Shown: positions 34,326 through 43,275, counted from the stretch's first letter. The stretch: 64,000 nucleotides of DNA from Streptomyces chartreusis (GCF_008704715.1 NZ_CP023689.1:8432001-8496000); one strand, 5' to 3'. A program made the numbers and translations. Notes: a model not told the origin generated them from the sequence alone.

Positions 34326-36662
34326 ATGACCTCACAGCCGGAGCAACGTTCGAAGGTGGCCCGAAGAGCCGTTCTCGGCACCGCCCTCGGCGGCGCGGCA
34401 GCAGCGGCTCTGCCCGGGGCGGCCGAGGCCCAGGAGGCCTTACGGGCGGATCCGTCCGGCGCCGACGGCTCGGTGGCCCGGGACGGCGGACGCCCGTGGA
34501 AACTCCGCAACACCATGACCGGCGACGGCGCCTGGGCCGGCTTCCTGCGCGGCCAGGACCTGCTGTGGACCAGGCTGCCCACCCGCTGGTACGAGGGCCC
34601 GTTCCTCGGTGACGGGCTGCTCGGCAGCATGGTCTACCAGGAGCCGGGGGCCAACCGGATCCGCTTCACCGTCCAGCACGGCCGGGTCCAGGACCACCGG
34701 CCCCGGTTCGGCAGCGGCTGGGGCACCTGCCGGCTGCCCGTCGGGCACCTCACGCTCGATCCCGTCGGCACCATCACCGCCGTGTACTGGCGGCTGAGCC
34801 TGTGGAACGCCGAACTCACCGGCACCGTCACCACCACCGCCGGCACGCTCACCCTCGCCGCACTCGTCCACGACGAGGTCCTGGCGGTGCGCGCGACGGC
34901 AGACGGCGGCGAACGGGTCACCTGGACCTTCCACCCCGAGGAGGCCGTCAGCCCCCGCAAGATCAGCGAGGCCCCGCCCGCCGACTACACCGCCAACCCG
35001 CCCTGGACCACCCGGACCGCCCCCGACGGCACCGAACAGGTCCTCCAACCTCTCACCGGCGGCGGCCGGACGGCGACCGCGTACCGCCGCGCCGACGACG
35101 ACCTGCTGCTCTCCGTCGGACACAGCTTCCCCTCCGACACCGCCGCCGAGGCCGACTCGCTGCGCAACCTGCGGCGCGCGACGTCGTACGACGTCCTGCG
35201 GCGACGGCACACGAGCTGGTGGCACGCCTTCTACCGCAAGAGCTTCGTCTCCTTCCCCGACCAGCGGCTCCAGAGCTTCCACTGGATCCAGCTCTACAAG
35301 GTCGCCTCCGCCAGCCGCGCGGGCGGACCGGTGATGGCCACCTCCGGCCCCTGGCTGGAGCCCACACCCTGGCCCGCGGTCTGGTGGAACCTCAACGTCC
35401 AGCTGGAGTACTGGCTCATCCACGGCTCCAACCACCTGGAACTCGACGCGCTCGCCACCACCCTGCGCCAGAACCAGGAACAGCTCACCGCCAACGTGCC
35501 CGCCGCCTACCGCGCAGACAGCTCCGGAGTCGGCCGCAGCTCCGACATGTTCGCCAACCGCGGTGTGGGGCAGCCGGGTTCGGGCGCCGAGACCGGCGAC
35601 CTCGCCTGGGCGCTGCACAACGTGTGGCTGTCGTACCGCCACTCCATGGACAAGGCGCTGCTGCGCGACACGGTCTACCCGGTGCTGCGCCGGGCGATCA
35701 ACTACTACCTGCACTTCCTCACCCCGGGCAGTGACGGCAAGCTGCATCTGCCGAGCACCCTCTCGCCCGAGTACCCCGTCGTGCCGCCGCAGGACACCAA
35801 CTACGACCTGGCGCTGATCCGCTGGGGCTGCCGGACGCTCATCGAGTCCGCCGAACTCCTCGGCATCCAGGACGTGCTGAAGCCGCGCTGGCAGGAGGTG
35901 CTGGCCAAGCTCACCCCGTACCCGGTCGACGCCAACGGCTTCATGATCGGTGCCGACACCCCGTACGCCCAGTCCCACCGGCACTACTCGCACCTGCTGA
36001 TGGTGTACCCGCTGTACCTCGTCAACTGGGACCAGCCGGAGAGCCGCGAGCTGATCACGAAGTCGGTCGAGCACTGGCACTCGCTCACCGGCGCCCATCG
36101 CGGCTACAGCTACACCGGTGCCGCCTCCATCTACGCGATGACCGGCGACGGCGACACCGCGATCGGCTATCTGCGCAAGTTCTTCGACCCCACCACGCGC
36201 TATCCCTGCCAGGCCAACACCCACTACACCGAGGCCGGTCCGGTCATCGAGACACCGCTGTCCGCCTCGCAGTCCCTGCACGACATGTTCTGCCAGAGCT
36301 GGGGCGGCGTGGTCCGCGTCTTCCCGGCCGTCCCCACCGACTGGGCGGACGTCACACTGCACGACTTCCGCACCCAGGGAGCCTTCCTGGTCACCGCCGT
36401 CCGCAAGGCGGGCGAGACGCGGTTCATCCGGATCAGGAGCCTGGCCGGGGAACCGCTCCAACTCCGTCACGGCCTCGAAGGGCGGCTCACCGTCCTCCTC
36501 GACGACGGAACCCCGGCCCGCACCCGCGACCTGGGCGACGGCGTCCTCGGCATCGACCTGCCCAAGGGCCGTGAGGTCCTCGTCCACTCCGGAGCCCGCC
36601 CCGACCTGACCGTCGCGCCCGTCGCCGTCAGCGCACCGGGCCCGGCCTGGGGACTGCCGTAA
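34326..36662 (+). CDS. GH95-like glycoside hydrolase
   Basis: 778 residues. The N-terminus carries a Tat-type signal (ARRAVLGTALGGAAAAALPGAAEA). The body matches the GH95-like family (alpha-L-fucosidase / alpha-L-galactosidase type): LPTRWYEGPFLGDGLLGSMVYQ, WWHAFYRKSFVSFPD, WPAVWWNLNVQLEYWL and HRHYSHLLMVYPLYLVN, with an (alpha/alpha)6 barrel followed by a beta domain. It probably removes a terminal alpha-linked deoxy-sugar or galactose from a polysaccharide outside the cell. It is the first gene of a two-gene operon with a GH97 enzyme, 24 bases apart. Confidence 0.78.
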   Translation: MTSQPEQRSKVARRAVLGTALGGAAAAALPGAAEAQEALRADPSGADGSVARDGGRPWKLRNTMTGDGAWAGFLRGQDLLWTRLPTRWYEGPFLGDGLLGSMVYQEPGANRIRFTVQHGRVQDHRPRFGSGWGTCRLPVGHLTLDPVGTITAVYWRLSLWNAELTGTVTTTAGTLTLAALVHDEVLAVRATADGGERVTWTFHPEEAVSPRKISEAPPADYTANPPWTTRTAPDGTEQVLQPLTGGGRTATAYRRADDDLLLSVGHSFPSDTAAEADSLRNLRRATSYDVLRRRHTSWWHAFYRKSFVSFPDQRLQSFHWIQLYKVASASRAGGPVMATSGPWLEPTPWPAVWWNLNVQLEYWLIHGSNHLELDALATTLRQNQEQLTANVPAAYRADSSGVGRSSDMFANRGVGQPGSGAETGDLAWALHNVWLSYRHSMDKALLRDTVYPVLRRAINYYLHFLTPGSDGKLHLPSTLSPEYPVVPPQDTNYDLALIRWGCRTLIESAELLGIQDVLKPRWQEVLAKLTPYPVDANGFMIGADTPYAQSHRHYSHLLMVYPLYLVNWDQPESRELITKSVEHWHSLTGAHRGYSYTGAASIYAMTGDGDTAIGYLRKFFDPTTRYPCQANTHYTEAGPVIETPLSASQSLHDMFCQSWGGVVRVFPAVPTDWADVTLHDFRTQGAFLVTAVRKAGETRFIRIRSLAGEPLQLRHGLEGRLTVLLDDGTPARTRDLGDGVLGIDLPKGREVLVHSGARPDLTVAPVAVSAPGPAWGLP

Positions 36663-36686
36663 AGCCACACACCTCGGAGGGTTGTC

Positions 36687-38576
36687 ATGGCTGTCTCGAT
36701 CAGAACGGCGGTCGCCGGGCTCTGCGCAGGGCTGGTGACCGCACTCCTCACCGGCGGACCCGTGCGGGCCGAACAGCACGAACGGACCTGGGACCTGTCC
36801 ACGGGGGCCCACGCACCCCGCGCCCGGGTGGCCCTGGACGACACCACGGGCACGCTGAGCTTCGCGGTGTCCCGCGACGGCCGTACGGTCATCGAGCCGT
36901 CCCCCGTCGGCATCGTCACCCAACAGGCCGACCTGTCGAAGGACTTGCGCTTCCTGCACAGCAAGGACCGGATGATGGACGAGCGTTACCGCACCAGGTC
37001 CGGCAAGCGGCTCGACCGGCGGGTCCGCATGAAGGAGACCCGGCTGTCCTTCGCCACCGCCACGGGCGCCCGGCTCGACCTCGTCGTCCGTGCCTCCGCC
37101 GACGGCGTCGCCTACCGGTACGCCCTGCCCGGCGCCTCGGGCGACGTGCTCCGCGAGACCTCCGCGTTCAACCTGCCGGCGGACGCTCCCGCTTGGCTCG
37201 GCACCTACCGGGTCGACAACGAGGGCCAGTTCGTGCGGCACACCGCCGCCACCGCACCCACCGGCGAGTACTCCGACCAGGCCCTGTTCGAGACCGACGG
37301 CGGCTACACCCTGCTCGCCGAGTCCGACCTCACCGGCGCCTACTCCGGCGCCCGACTCGCTCACGACCAGGGCACCGGCACCTACCGCATCAAGCTCGCC
37401 GACGACCGGATCACCACCGACGGCCCGCTCGTCACCCCCTGGCGGGCGATGATCACCGGCGACCTCGCCACCGTCACCCGCTCCACCTTCACCGACGACC
37501 TCGCGCCCGCCTCCAGGATCCGCGACGCCTCCTGGATCGAGCCCGGCACCGTGCTGTGGACCTGGCTCGCGGGCGGCAAGGAGGCGGGCCAGAGCCTCGC
37601 CGCGCAGAAGGCGTACGTCGACTACGCGGCCGAGCGGAACTGGCCGTACGAGGCCGTCGACGCGGGCTGGTACTACAAGCCGGGCGAGTGGGAGACCGTC
37701 GACCCCGACTGGCAGACCGACAGCTGGATGCCGGAGCTCGTGCGGTACGCCCGGGCCAAGGGCGTGGGCATCGTCGTCTGGATCCACCAGCGAGAACTGG
37801 ACACCCCCGAGGAGCGCGACCGGTGGCTCCCCACCCTGGAACGGTGGGGAGTCAGGGGAGTCAAGATCGACTTCATGAACTCCGAGGCGCAGCCCATGCT
37901 CCGCTGGTACGACACCGTCCTCGCGGAGACGGCCGCGCATCACCTCATGGTGGACTTCCACGGCTCCACGATCCCCAAGGGCATCCAGCGCACCTGGCCC
38001 CACGTCATGACCCTGGAGGGCGTCGCCGGAGAGGAGAAGCGCACCAACACCGCCGCCCATCTGACCACCCTGCCCTTCACCCGCAACGTCATCGGCTCCA
38101 TGGACTTCACCCCCGGCGCCTTCCACCGCGTCGGGCTGCGCCCCAACTCGGACGCGGCAGAGGTCGGGCTCACCGTGGCCTACGAGTCCGGGCTCCAGAT
38201 GTTCGCCGGCACCCCCGAGTCGTACGACCAACGGCCGCTGGCCCGCGCCTACTTCGACCAGGTTCCGGCGGCTTGGGACGACACCCGGCTGCTCGCGGGC
38301 CGGCCCGGCGAGGAGGCCGTGCTCGCCCGGCGCGGCGGGGACCGCTGGTTCATCGGCGGCGTGTACGCCGGGGCCGCCCGCATCGCCGAGGTGCCGCTGA
38401 GCATCGGGGCGGGGCGCTGGCTGGTCGAGACGATCGAGGACGGCCCGGACGGACTCGTGCTGCGCCGGCAGGTCCTGAGCGGCGGCGACAGGCTCGCCGT
38501 GGACGTCGTCGCGGGCGGCGGCTTCGCCTCGATCGCGTGCCGCTGGCGTCCTGGCATCACCACCTGCCACCGCTGA
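36687..38576 (+). CDS. GH97 glycoside hydrolase
   Basis: 629 residues with a Sec-type signal peptide (about 1-28). GH97 landmarks are present: AVDAGWYYKPGEW, GVGIVVWIHQRELDTPEERDRWLPTLERWGVRGVKIDFMNSEAQ and MTLEGVAGEEKRTN. KIDFMN carries the nucleophile aspartate of the retaining alpha-galactosidase subgroup, so a retaining enzyme is more likely than the inverting alpha-glucosidase. Calcium-binding glutamates are plausible near EGVAGEE. It lies 24 bases behind the GH95-like gene and in front of a terminator, so it forms a two-gene operon. Confidence 0.88.
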   Translation: MAVSIRTAVAGLCAGLVTALLTGGPVRAEQHERTWDLSTGAHAPRARVALDDTTGTLSFAVSRDGRTVIEPSPVGIVTQQADLSKDLRFLHSKDRMMDERYRTRSGKRLDRRVRMKETRLSFATATGARLDLVVRASADGVAYRYALPGASGDVLRETSAFNLPADAPAWLGTYRVDNEGQFVRHTAATAPTGEYSDQALFETDGGYTLLAESDLTGAYSGARLAHDQGTGTYRIKLADDRITTDGPLVTPWRAMITGDLATVTRSTFTDDLAPASRIRDASWIEPGTVLWTWLAGGKEAGQSLAAQKAYVDYAAERNWPYEAVDAGWYYKPGEWETVDPDWQTDSWMPELVRYARAKGVGIVVWIHQRELDTPEERDRWLPTLERWGVRGVKIDFMNSEAQPMLRWYDTVLAETAAHHLMVDFHGSTIPKGIQRTWPHVMTLEGVAGEEKRTNTAAHLTTLPFTRNVIGSMDFTPGAFHRVGLRPNSDAAEVGLTVAYESGLQMFAGTPESYDQRPLARAYFDQVPAAWDDTRLLAGRPGEEAVLARRGGDRWFIGGVYAGAARIAEVPLSIGAGRWLVETIEDGPDGLVLRRQVLSGGDRLAVDVVAGGGFASIACRWRPGITTCHR

Positions 38577-38586
38577 ACGCCGGAGT

Positions 38587-38619
38587 CCCGGCGGGCCGTT
38601 CGCGCGACGGCCCGCCGGG
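38587..38619 (+). terminator. Terminator after GH97
   Basis: CCCGGCGGGCCGT (38587-38599) pairs with ACGGCCCGCCGGG (38607-38619), a perfect 13-bp stem and 7-base loop, ten bases after the stop codon. No T tract. Confidence 0.85.
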
Positions 38620-38638
38620 GCGAAGGTGACGGCATGGC

Positions 38639-38654
38639 GTTCATGTGGATGAAC
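38639..38654. promoter_or_regulatory. Shared operator GTTCAT-N4-ATGAAC, site 1
   Basis: A perfect 6-bp inverted repeat GTTCAT-GTGG-ATGAAC, 86 bases before the GH88 start. An identical pair of half-sites with the same four-base gap occurs at 41313 upstream of the alginate-lyase-like gene, so both are likely bound by the same regulator. Confidence 0.7.
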
Positions 38655-38740
38655 ATCACTCACGTGGGTGTACATGTCAGTGCCGGTCGTGCAAGGCTCG
38701 GTCAACTCCGTTCTCCCGTTGACCAGTTGGAGGTACCGCC

Positions 38741-39973
38741 ATGACTGTTTCCCGGCGAACTGTGCTGGCCACGGCGGCCGGTGCCGCGGCGTTGGGGGCG
38801 TCCTCGACGCCGGCCGCGGCCGCGGACCTGACCGCCGACCGTGTGCCGGTACCGACCCTGCGCAAGTTCCAGGCCGCGGCCGACTACGCCGTCGACAAGC
38901 TCCACGCGGTCGCACCGACCGTGACCGCCTTCCCCGTCGGCACGAAGTTCGAGAAGTGGACCTACTCGCAGAACGGCGACTGGGTCGGCGGATTCTGGCC
39001 CGGCACGCTGTGGATGGCCTGGCTGCACAGCGGCGACGACGCCTTCCGTACCTGGGCGCTCGCCTCGGCGGAGAAGCTGGCCCCCCGCCAGAACGACACC
39101 GGCACGCACGACCTCGGATTCCTCTTCTACCCGTCCTGGGTCACCGCCTGGCGGCTGACGGGCGACGGCAAGTGGCGGACCGGTGCCCTGCGGGCGGCCG
39201 ACTCGCTGATCCGGCGGTACAACCCGCGCGGACGCTTCATCAGAGCCTGGGGCGCCCTGAACGACACCGGGAACGCGGGCCGGGTCATCATCGACACGAT
39301 GATGAACCTCGACCTGCTGGCCTTCGCGAGCAGCCAGACCGGGGACGCCAAGTATCTGGACATCGCCGTGGCGCACTCGAAGACCGCCCAGCGGGTCTTC
39401 CCGCGCGCGGACGGATCGACCCCGCACGTCTACGACTTCGACCCGGTGAGCGGCGCCGCGATCGGCCCGAACACCGTGCAGGGCTACAGCCCCACCTCGT
39501 GCTGGTCGCGGGGACAGGCGTGGGGGCTGTACGGCTTCACCACCATGTACCGCCGCACCGGGAACGCCGAGTTCCTCGCCACCGCCCGCAAGCTCGCGGA
39601 CTACGCCGTGGGGGTGCTCACCCCGGACCACGTCCCGGTGTGGGACTACCGCGCCCCGCAGCAGCCGTACGACATCAAGGACGCCTCCGCCGGCGCGATC
39701 ATGGCGTGCGGTCTGCTCGACCTCGCCGCGGCCACCGGCCGGCAGTCCTACCGTGACGTGGCGCTGCGGCTGCTGACCGCGCTGGCGGAGACCTGTCTGA
39801 CGCGGAACTCGGCCCGTGCGGACGCCGTCGTCGCCCGGTGCACGCGCAACCGGCCGAGCGAGGACGGCGTCGAGATCTCCCTGCCGTACGCCGACTACTA
39901 CCTGCTGGAGGGCATCCTGCGCGTGCTCCGGCCGCAGGACGTCGACCGGGCGATCGACCTGTCCACGGTGTGA
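38741..39973 (+). CDS. GH88 unsaturated glucuronyl hydrolase, exported
   Basis: 410 residues. MTVSRRTVLATAAGAAALGASSTPAAAA is a Tat signal with RR and Ala-x-Ala. The (alpha/alpha)6 barrel shows GTHDLGFLFYPSW and IIDTMMNLDLLAFASSQTGD; the two aspartates match the catalytic pair (D88/D149) of the Bacillus unsaturated glucuronyl hydrolase, and SRGQAWGLYGFTTMYRRTG is conserved. It removes the unsaturated uronic acid left by polysaccharide lyases, which fits the convergent alginate-lyase-like gene. Ribosome binding site GGAGG precedes the ATG. Confidence 0.88.
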   Translation: MTVSRRTVLATAAGAAALGASSTPAAAADLTADRVPVPTLRKFQAAADYAVDKLHAVAPTVTAFPVGTKFEKWTYSQNGDWVGGFWPGTLWMAWLHSGDDAFRTWALASAEKLAPRQNDTGTHDLGFLFYPSWVTAWRLTGDGKWRTGALRAADSLIRRYNPRGRFIRAWGALNDTGNAGRVIIDTMMNLDLLAFASSQTGDAKYLDIAVAHSKTAQRVFPRADGSTPHVYDFDPVSGAAIGPNTVQGYSPTSCWSRGQAWGLYGFTTMYRRTGNAEFLATARKLADYAVGVLTPDHVPVWDYRAPQQPYDIKDASAGAIMACGLLDLAAATGRQSYRDVALRLLTALAETCLTRNSARADAVVARCTRNRPSEDGVEISLPYADYYLLEGILRVLRPQDVDRAIDLSTV

Positions 39974-39988
39974 CGGCCCACGCGGGCC

Positions 39989-40006
39989 GACCGGCCGGCG
40001 CCGGTC
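39989..40006. terminator. Bidirectional hairpin between GH88 and lyase
   Basis: GACCGGC-CGGC-GCCGGTC, a perfect 7-bp stem with four-base loop, lies between convergent stop codons and overlaps the lyase stop. Confidence 0.6.
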
Positions 40007-41282
40007 AGCCCGCGATCGAGTCCAGCTGTTCCGCCGCCGGGCGCAGGTCCCACAGGTCACCGCCCGGCGGCTCCTCCAGCAGCGGTACGGCCCGCTGCGC
40101 CTGCTTGTCCCCGGCGTCGGCGGCGGCATGGACGACGTCGGTCGCCGCGAACCGGTGGAACTCCAGCTCCGGGTGCGGCCAGGCGGCGGCGCCCGTCGCG
40201 GCGGGCAGCAAATAGTCCACCGCCTTGAACAGGCTCTGTCCGTCGGGCCCCTGGTAGGCCCACAGGTTCACGCCGACGTGCCGGCCGATGGCCGCGAGCC
40301 GGGTGTAGGCGACCAGGTCGAACGTCGAGTAGTGCCAGCTCCTGGTGCGGGCCAGTTCCTGGGGCTGGCTGCCGTCGGCGGCGATCTGCGGCGCGATGCG
40401 CTTGGTCCGGGAGTCCAGCACCGTCCGGCGGGCCAGGTCCTTGTCGCCGGTCGCGTACGCGAGGGCGGCGAGCTGCATGTCGTAGAAGGTGCCGTGGTTG
40501 TTGGTGGCGGCGGCCTCCTGCTTGCCGAAGTCGCTGTTCCTGAGCCAGTCGCGGAAGTCGGTGTTCCACTTGGCCATGGCGGTGCGGTCCTTCGCACTCC
40601 AGCCCGGGGCGCCGGTCTCCAGGAGGGCGATCGCGTCGAGGACGCTCGTGTACGACTGCGAGAAGTCGATGATGCCGATGGCCCGGCCGTCGTACTTGCA
40701 CGGGATGAACTGGGCGTGGTCCAGGTTCGGGTTCATGCGGGTGGCCGGGTCGAGGAACCAGGTGCGCAGCACCTGCCCCGCCTTCTGCGCGTAGCGCTTG
40801 TCGCCGGTGTAGTACCAGGCGAGGGAGAGGTCGTAGGCGGAGTCGAAGGTCTTCTCGACGTCCTGGCGGTCGGTGCCGGTGTCGACCTCGGGGTTGCGCT
40901 CGCCGTCGCGCTGCACGTACGGGCAGCCCCAGGGGTTGTCCTGGGTCGGGGTCTTGGAGGGCCACCAGTAGGGGGCCTGGCTGAGGTAGTCGTGGACGTC
41001 GCCGCCGGGGGCGGGACGGGGCTTGTCGACGACGGTCCACGGGCCCTGGTTCAGCCACTTGTCGGCGCGGGCCGTCAACGCCTGCACCGCGCGCCGGAGT
41101 CGGGGATCGCCGCGGTCGAGGCGGACCTTCGTCTGCTGGAGCCGGGCGCCGTCCAGGACGGCGGTGTGCGGGACGCGGGGCGCGTGCCGTGCCTCAGCGC
41201 CGGCCGTGGCGACGGGGACGGCGCCCGTCGTGAACGCGGCCAGGGCCACCAGCAGGACGCCCAGTCGGGGTTGTGCGCTCAT
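40005..41282 (-). CDS. Secreted alginate-lyase-family protein
   Basis: 425 residues with an N-terminal signal peptide ending near ATAGA. The alginate lyase (PL5-like/Alginate_lyase) fold is indicated by SQAPYWWPSKTP, YDLSLAWYYTGDKRYAQKAG, ATNNHGTFYDMQLAALAYATGD and ARTRSWHYSTFDLVAYTRLA. NNHGTFYD carries the asparagine-histidine pair typical of the catalytic cleft and SWHYS the tyrosine. It would cleave a uronic-acid polymer by elimination, producing the unsaturated ends that GH88 removes. The substrate need not be alginate. The ATG at 41282 has GGAGGG upstream. Confidence 0.85.
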   Translation of the reverse strand: MSAQPRLGVLLVALAAFTTGAVPVATAGAEARHAPRVPHTAVLDGARLQQTKVRLDRGDPRLRRAVQALTARADKWLNQGPWTVVDKPRPAPGGDVHDYLSQAPYWWPSKTPTQDNPWGCPYVQRDGERNPEVDTGTDRQDVEKTFDSAYDLSLAWYYTGDKRYAQKAGQVLRTWFLDPATRMNPNLDHAQFIPCKYDGRAIGIIDFSQSYTSVLDAIALLETGAPGWSAKDRTAMAKWNTDFRDWLRNSDFGKQEAAATNNHGTFYDMQLAALAYATGDKDLARRTVLDSRTKRIAPQIAADGSQPQELARTRSWHYSTFDLVAYTRLAAIGRHVGVNLWAYQGPDGQSLFKAVDYLLPAATGAAAWPHPELEFHRFAATDVVHAAADAGDKQAQRAVPLLEEPPGGDLWDLRPAAEQLDSIAG

Positions 41283-41312
41283 GTCCGCCCTCCATGCTGT
41301 GCTCTTCACGAT

Positions 41313-41337
41313 GTTCATGGATATGAACCAAGTTCAT
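41313..41337. promoter_or_regulatory. Shared operator GTTCAT-N4-ATGAAC, site 2
   Basis: GTTCAT-GGAT-ATGAAC (41313-41328) is the same inverted repeat as site 1, followed by a third half-site GTTCAT at 41332. It is 30 bases upstream of the lyase ATG, so it would block transcription there. Confidence 0.7.
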
Positions 41338-41451
41338 ATTTGCGTGCGCGTTGAGCGTGAGCATGGCATGGCGGTCGGGGAGGGGAAAGGGGTGTGCGGC
41401 GGTTTGTTGGTGCGGACCTTCAGGCGGGGCCGGCTCCGACGTGTGCCGCGT

Positions 41452-41895
41452 TCACCGTCGGCCGAGGATCGAGTTCAGGCCGAACTCGAAGCGCTCGTCG
41501 AAGGACTCGGAGGTGAGATGTCCGAGGGTCCGGTACAGGGCGGGGTGGGTCGTCCGGGAGATCGCGGTCGCGAGGCGATCGTCCAACGACTGCTGTTCGG
41601 CCGCCTGTTCCTCCTGGGTGAGGCCGAGGGTGAAGTAGATCAGCGTCCATGCGGTCCAGGCCGCCTCGCGCTCGTTCAGCCCGTCGTCCAGGAGCGCGGC
41701 GACGAGCGTCTCCGCCAGGTGCAGGGTGTGCGGTTCGGCGGCGTAGGTGCCGACGACGAGCGCGGCTCCGTCGCGGTGGGCCAGCAGCGCCCTCCGGTAG
41801 CGACGGATCACCTCGGGGGCACGCAGGCCGGGTGAGTCGGGGAGGTCGTCGAGCGGGACCTCGCCGACGACCGCGTCCGCCATCAGCTCCAGCAC
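41452..41895 (-). pseudogene. TetR-family regulator lacking its HTH domain
   Basis: 147 residues beginning GTG-LELMADAVVGEVPLDD, which corresponds to the ligand-binding domain of TetR regulators just after their DNA-binding helix-turn-helix (normally ...KRELLELMADAV). The remainder (RRYRRALLAHRDGAALVVG, TLIYFTLGLTQEEQAAEQQ, DERFEFGLNSIL) is normal TetR_C. A TGA stop lies one codon upstream of the GTG in frame, so no HTH can be attached. A fragment of a FAD monooxygenase abuts head-to-head. I read this as the relic of a deletion. Confidence 0.8.
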
Positions 41896-41900
41896 GGCTC

Positions 41901-42281
41901 ACCGGGCTAGCCGTCCACTACCCCTCGACGGATCCGGCCGCCCACCCCCTCACCGGCACCCGCGCCCCCGACCTCGCCCTCACCGGCACGGACAGGAGGC
42001 TGTTCGAGCTCCTCCGCCCCGACGCCCACCTGCTCCTCGGCCTCACGCCGGACGGCACACCGGCCAGCCCGAGGCAGGGCCTCGCCGTCCACGCCGGCCC
42101 GCTCGACCGGCCCCCGGCGGCCTGGCGGGAGCTGCGCGCCGCCCTGATCCGCCCCGACGGCCATGTCGCCTGGGCCGCCGAACGGGACGACACCGCAGAG
42201 GGGATGCATTCCGCGCAGGGTTCGCCGTGGCGGAAGATCGTCGAAACCGGATCAGGACAATCACGCGAACGGAACGGTTAA
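41901..42281 (+). pseudogene. FAD-dependent monooxygenase C-terminal fragment
   Basis: The in-frame stretch TGLAVHYPSTDPAAHPLTGTRAPDLAL, then RRLFELLRPDAHLLLGLTPDG and ALIRPDGHVAWAAERDD, matches the C-terminal thioredoxin-like domain of aromatic-type FAD monooxygenases (RdmE/PgaE group). The FAD and substrate domains (about 400 residues) are missing. It begins five bases from the truncated TetR gene and points away from it. The usual arrangement is a divergent pair with both starts in a shared gap, which is what has been lost. Confidence 0.75.
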
Positions 42282-42331
42282 GGGATCCTCACCTTCTGGT
42301 GGCCGTGCGGTGAGGGGTGAATGATGGGCGC

Positions 42332-42727
42332 ATGACGTTGGCCGCGCGAGCCTTCGCGCAATTGGCGACCTGGCCCGACCTCACCGAGGTGGAACCGAGC
42401 TGCGGAACCGGCCGGGCACTGGCCGCAGCCCACGGTGAGATCGCACATTTCCATTCCGACCAGGACCTCGACCTCTGCCTCACGGCGCGGGTCATCCGAC
42501 GGTTCGAGGAACACCTCGAAGCCGCGACGGCGGTCCGGCTGATCCCTGGCTCGCACTGGGTGACGGTGCGCATGGAGGTCGTGGCGGACTTCGACCTGCT
42601 GATGACCTTGGTCAGCCTCGCCCTGCGCGCCCACCAGAGCCTGCCGCTCCCCGAGCAGGGGTCACGAGCCCGGTGCAATGACCGCCGTAGCGCGGTGGTC
42701 GCGCGCCAAGGTTTCGGCGCAGACTGA
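42332..42727 (+). CDS. Luciferase-family (DUF5519-like) protein
   Basis: 131 residues. The pattern SCGTGRALAAAHGEIAHFHSDQDLDLCLTARVIRRFEEHL, then GSHWVTVRMEVVADFDLLMTLVSLALRAHQ is that of the small DUF5519 luciferase-like proteins found in actinomycetes; despite the name no flavin-binding activity is established. The ATG at 42332 was chosen over a GTG at 42317, which lacks a ribosome binding site. The last 25 residues (SRARCNDRRSAVVARQGFGAD) are less conserved-looking. Confidence 0.6.
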   Translation: MTLAARAFAQLATWPDLTEVEPSCGTGRALAAAHGEIAHFHSDQDLDLCLTARVIRRFEEHLEAATAVRLIPGSHWVTVRMEVVADFDLLMTLVSLALRAHQSLPLPEQGSRARCNDRRSAVVARQGFGAD

Positions 42728-42774
42728 GATATGGGCCTCAGGGCAGGTCGTACGGGCTTTGGGCAGGGTGCACC

Positions 42775-42981
42775 GTGGCTGAGACAACACGCGAGGAAGA
42801 CGCCATCCGCTTGGTGGCGGAACGCCTGAAGAGCGCCTTCGGCGCCACACACAGCCCGGCCGAGGTCGAGGAGGCCGTGGCGAAAGCCCACGCGACCTTC
42901 GCGGGCCGGCCGGTGCGCGAATTCGTTCCGGTACTCGTCGAGCGAAGGGCCCGGATCATCCTGCACGAATCGGCGGGCTGA
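42775..42981 (+). CDS. Three-helix bundle protein
   Basis: 68 residues, three amphipathic helices: EEDAIRLVAERLKSAFG, SPAEVEEAVAKAHATFAGRPV and REFVPVLVERRARIILHESA. This matches the small three-helix-bundle dimerization domain family of actinobacteria, found alone or fused to other proteins. It has no catalytic residues and may serve in dimerization or binding. GTG at 42775 follows a GGCAGGG. Confidence 0.8.
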   Translation: MAETTREEDAIRLVAERLKSAFGATHSPAEVEEAVAKAHATFAGRPVREFVPVLVERRARIILHESAG

Positions 42982-43008
42982 CCGGACCGGAGAGGTTCGG
43001 GGCCTTCG

Positions 43009-43224
43009 CTACCGGTCCCAGCCGTCCGGCCCGCTGCCGCGCCACTCGATCAGCTCGGACTCGCGGACCCAGTCGTCGTCCACCTCGTCCAGGCCGGCCA
43101 GGCGCAGGAACTCGACGATGTCGAGCAGGCCGTACGCCATGCCCACGAACCGGTCGTCGACACGGACCCGTCGCCCGCCGTCCTCGGCGAGTGGGTAGAC
43201 GACAATCGGTTGCGCGACGGCCAT
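43009..43224 (-). CDS. Small conserved hypothetical protein
   Basis: 71 residues, acidic: MAVAQPIVVYPLAEDGGRRVRVDDRFVGMAYGLLDIVEFLRLAGLDEVDDDWVRESELIEWRG. The N-terminal half looks beta-stranded, the C-terminal half helical. I have the impression of an actinobacterial conserved protein but cannot assign a function. Its coding signature (third-position GC) and lack of competing frames support it. It lies 51 bases downstream of the HelD gene on the same strand, so it could be co-transcribed with it. Confidence 0.6.
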   Translation of the reverse strand: MAVAQPIVVYPLAEDGGRRVRVDDRFVGMAYGLLDIVEFLRLAGLDEVDDDWVRESELIEWRGSGPDGWDR

Positions 43225-43275
43225 GGCACAAGGGTGCGGCCGACACCGGGCGGGCGCATGCGGAGCGCCGGCCCG

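Noticed and set aside
36687..38576. GH27/GH36-like alpha-galactosidase for the 629-residue protein
   Set aside because: The overall layout, KIDFMN and EGVAGEE motifs fit GH97 better.
34440..38915. A 1491-codon minus-strand frame opposite the GH95-like and GH97 genes
   Set aside because: No recognisable motif; the plus-strand products have signal peptides and conserved catalytic residues.
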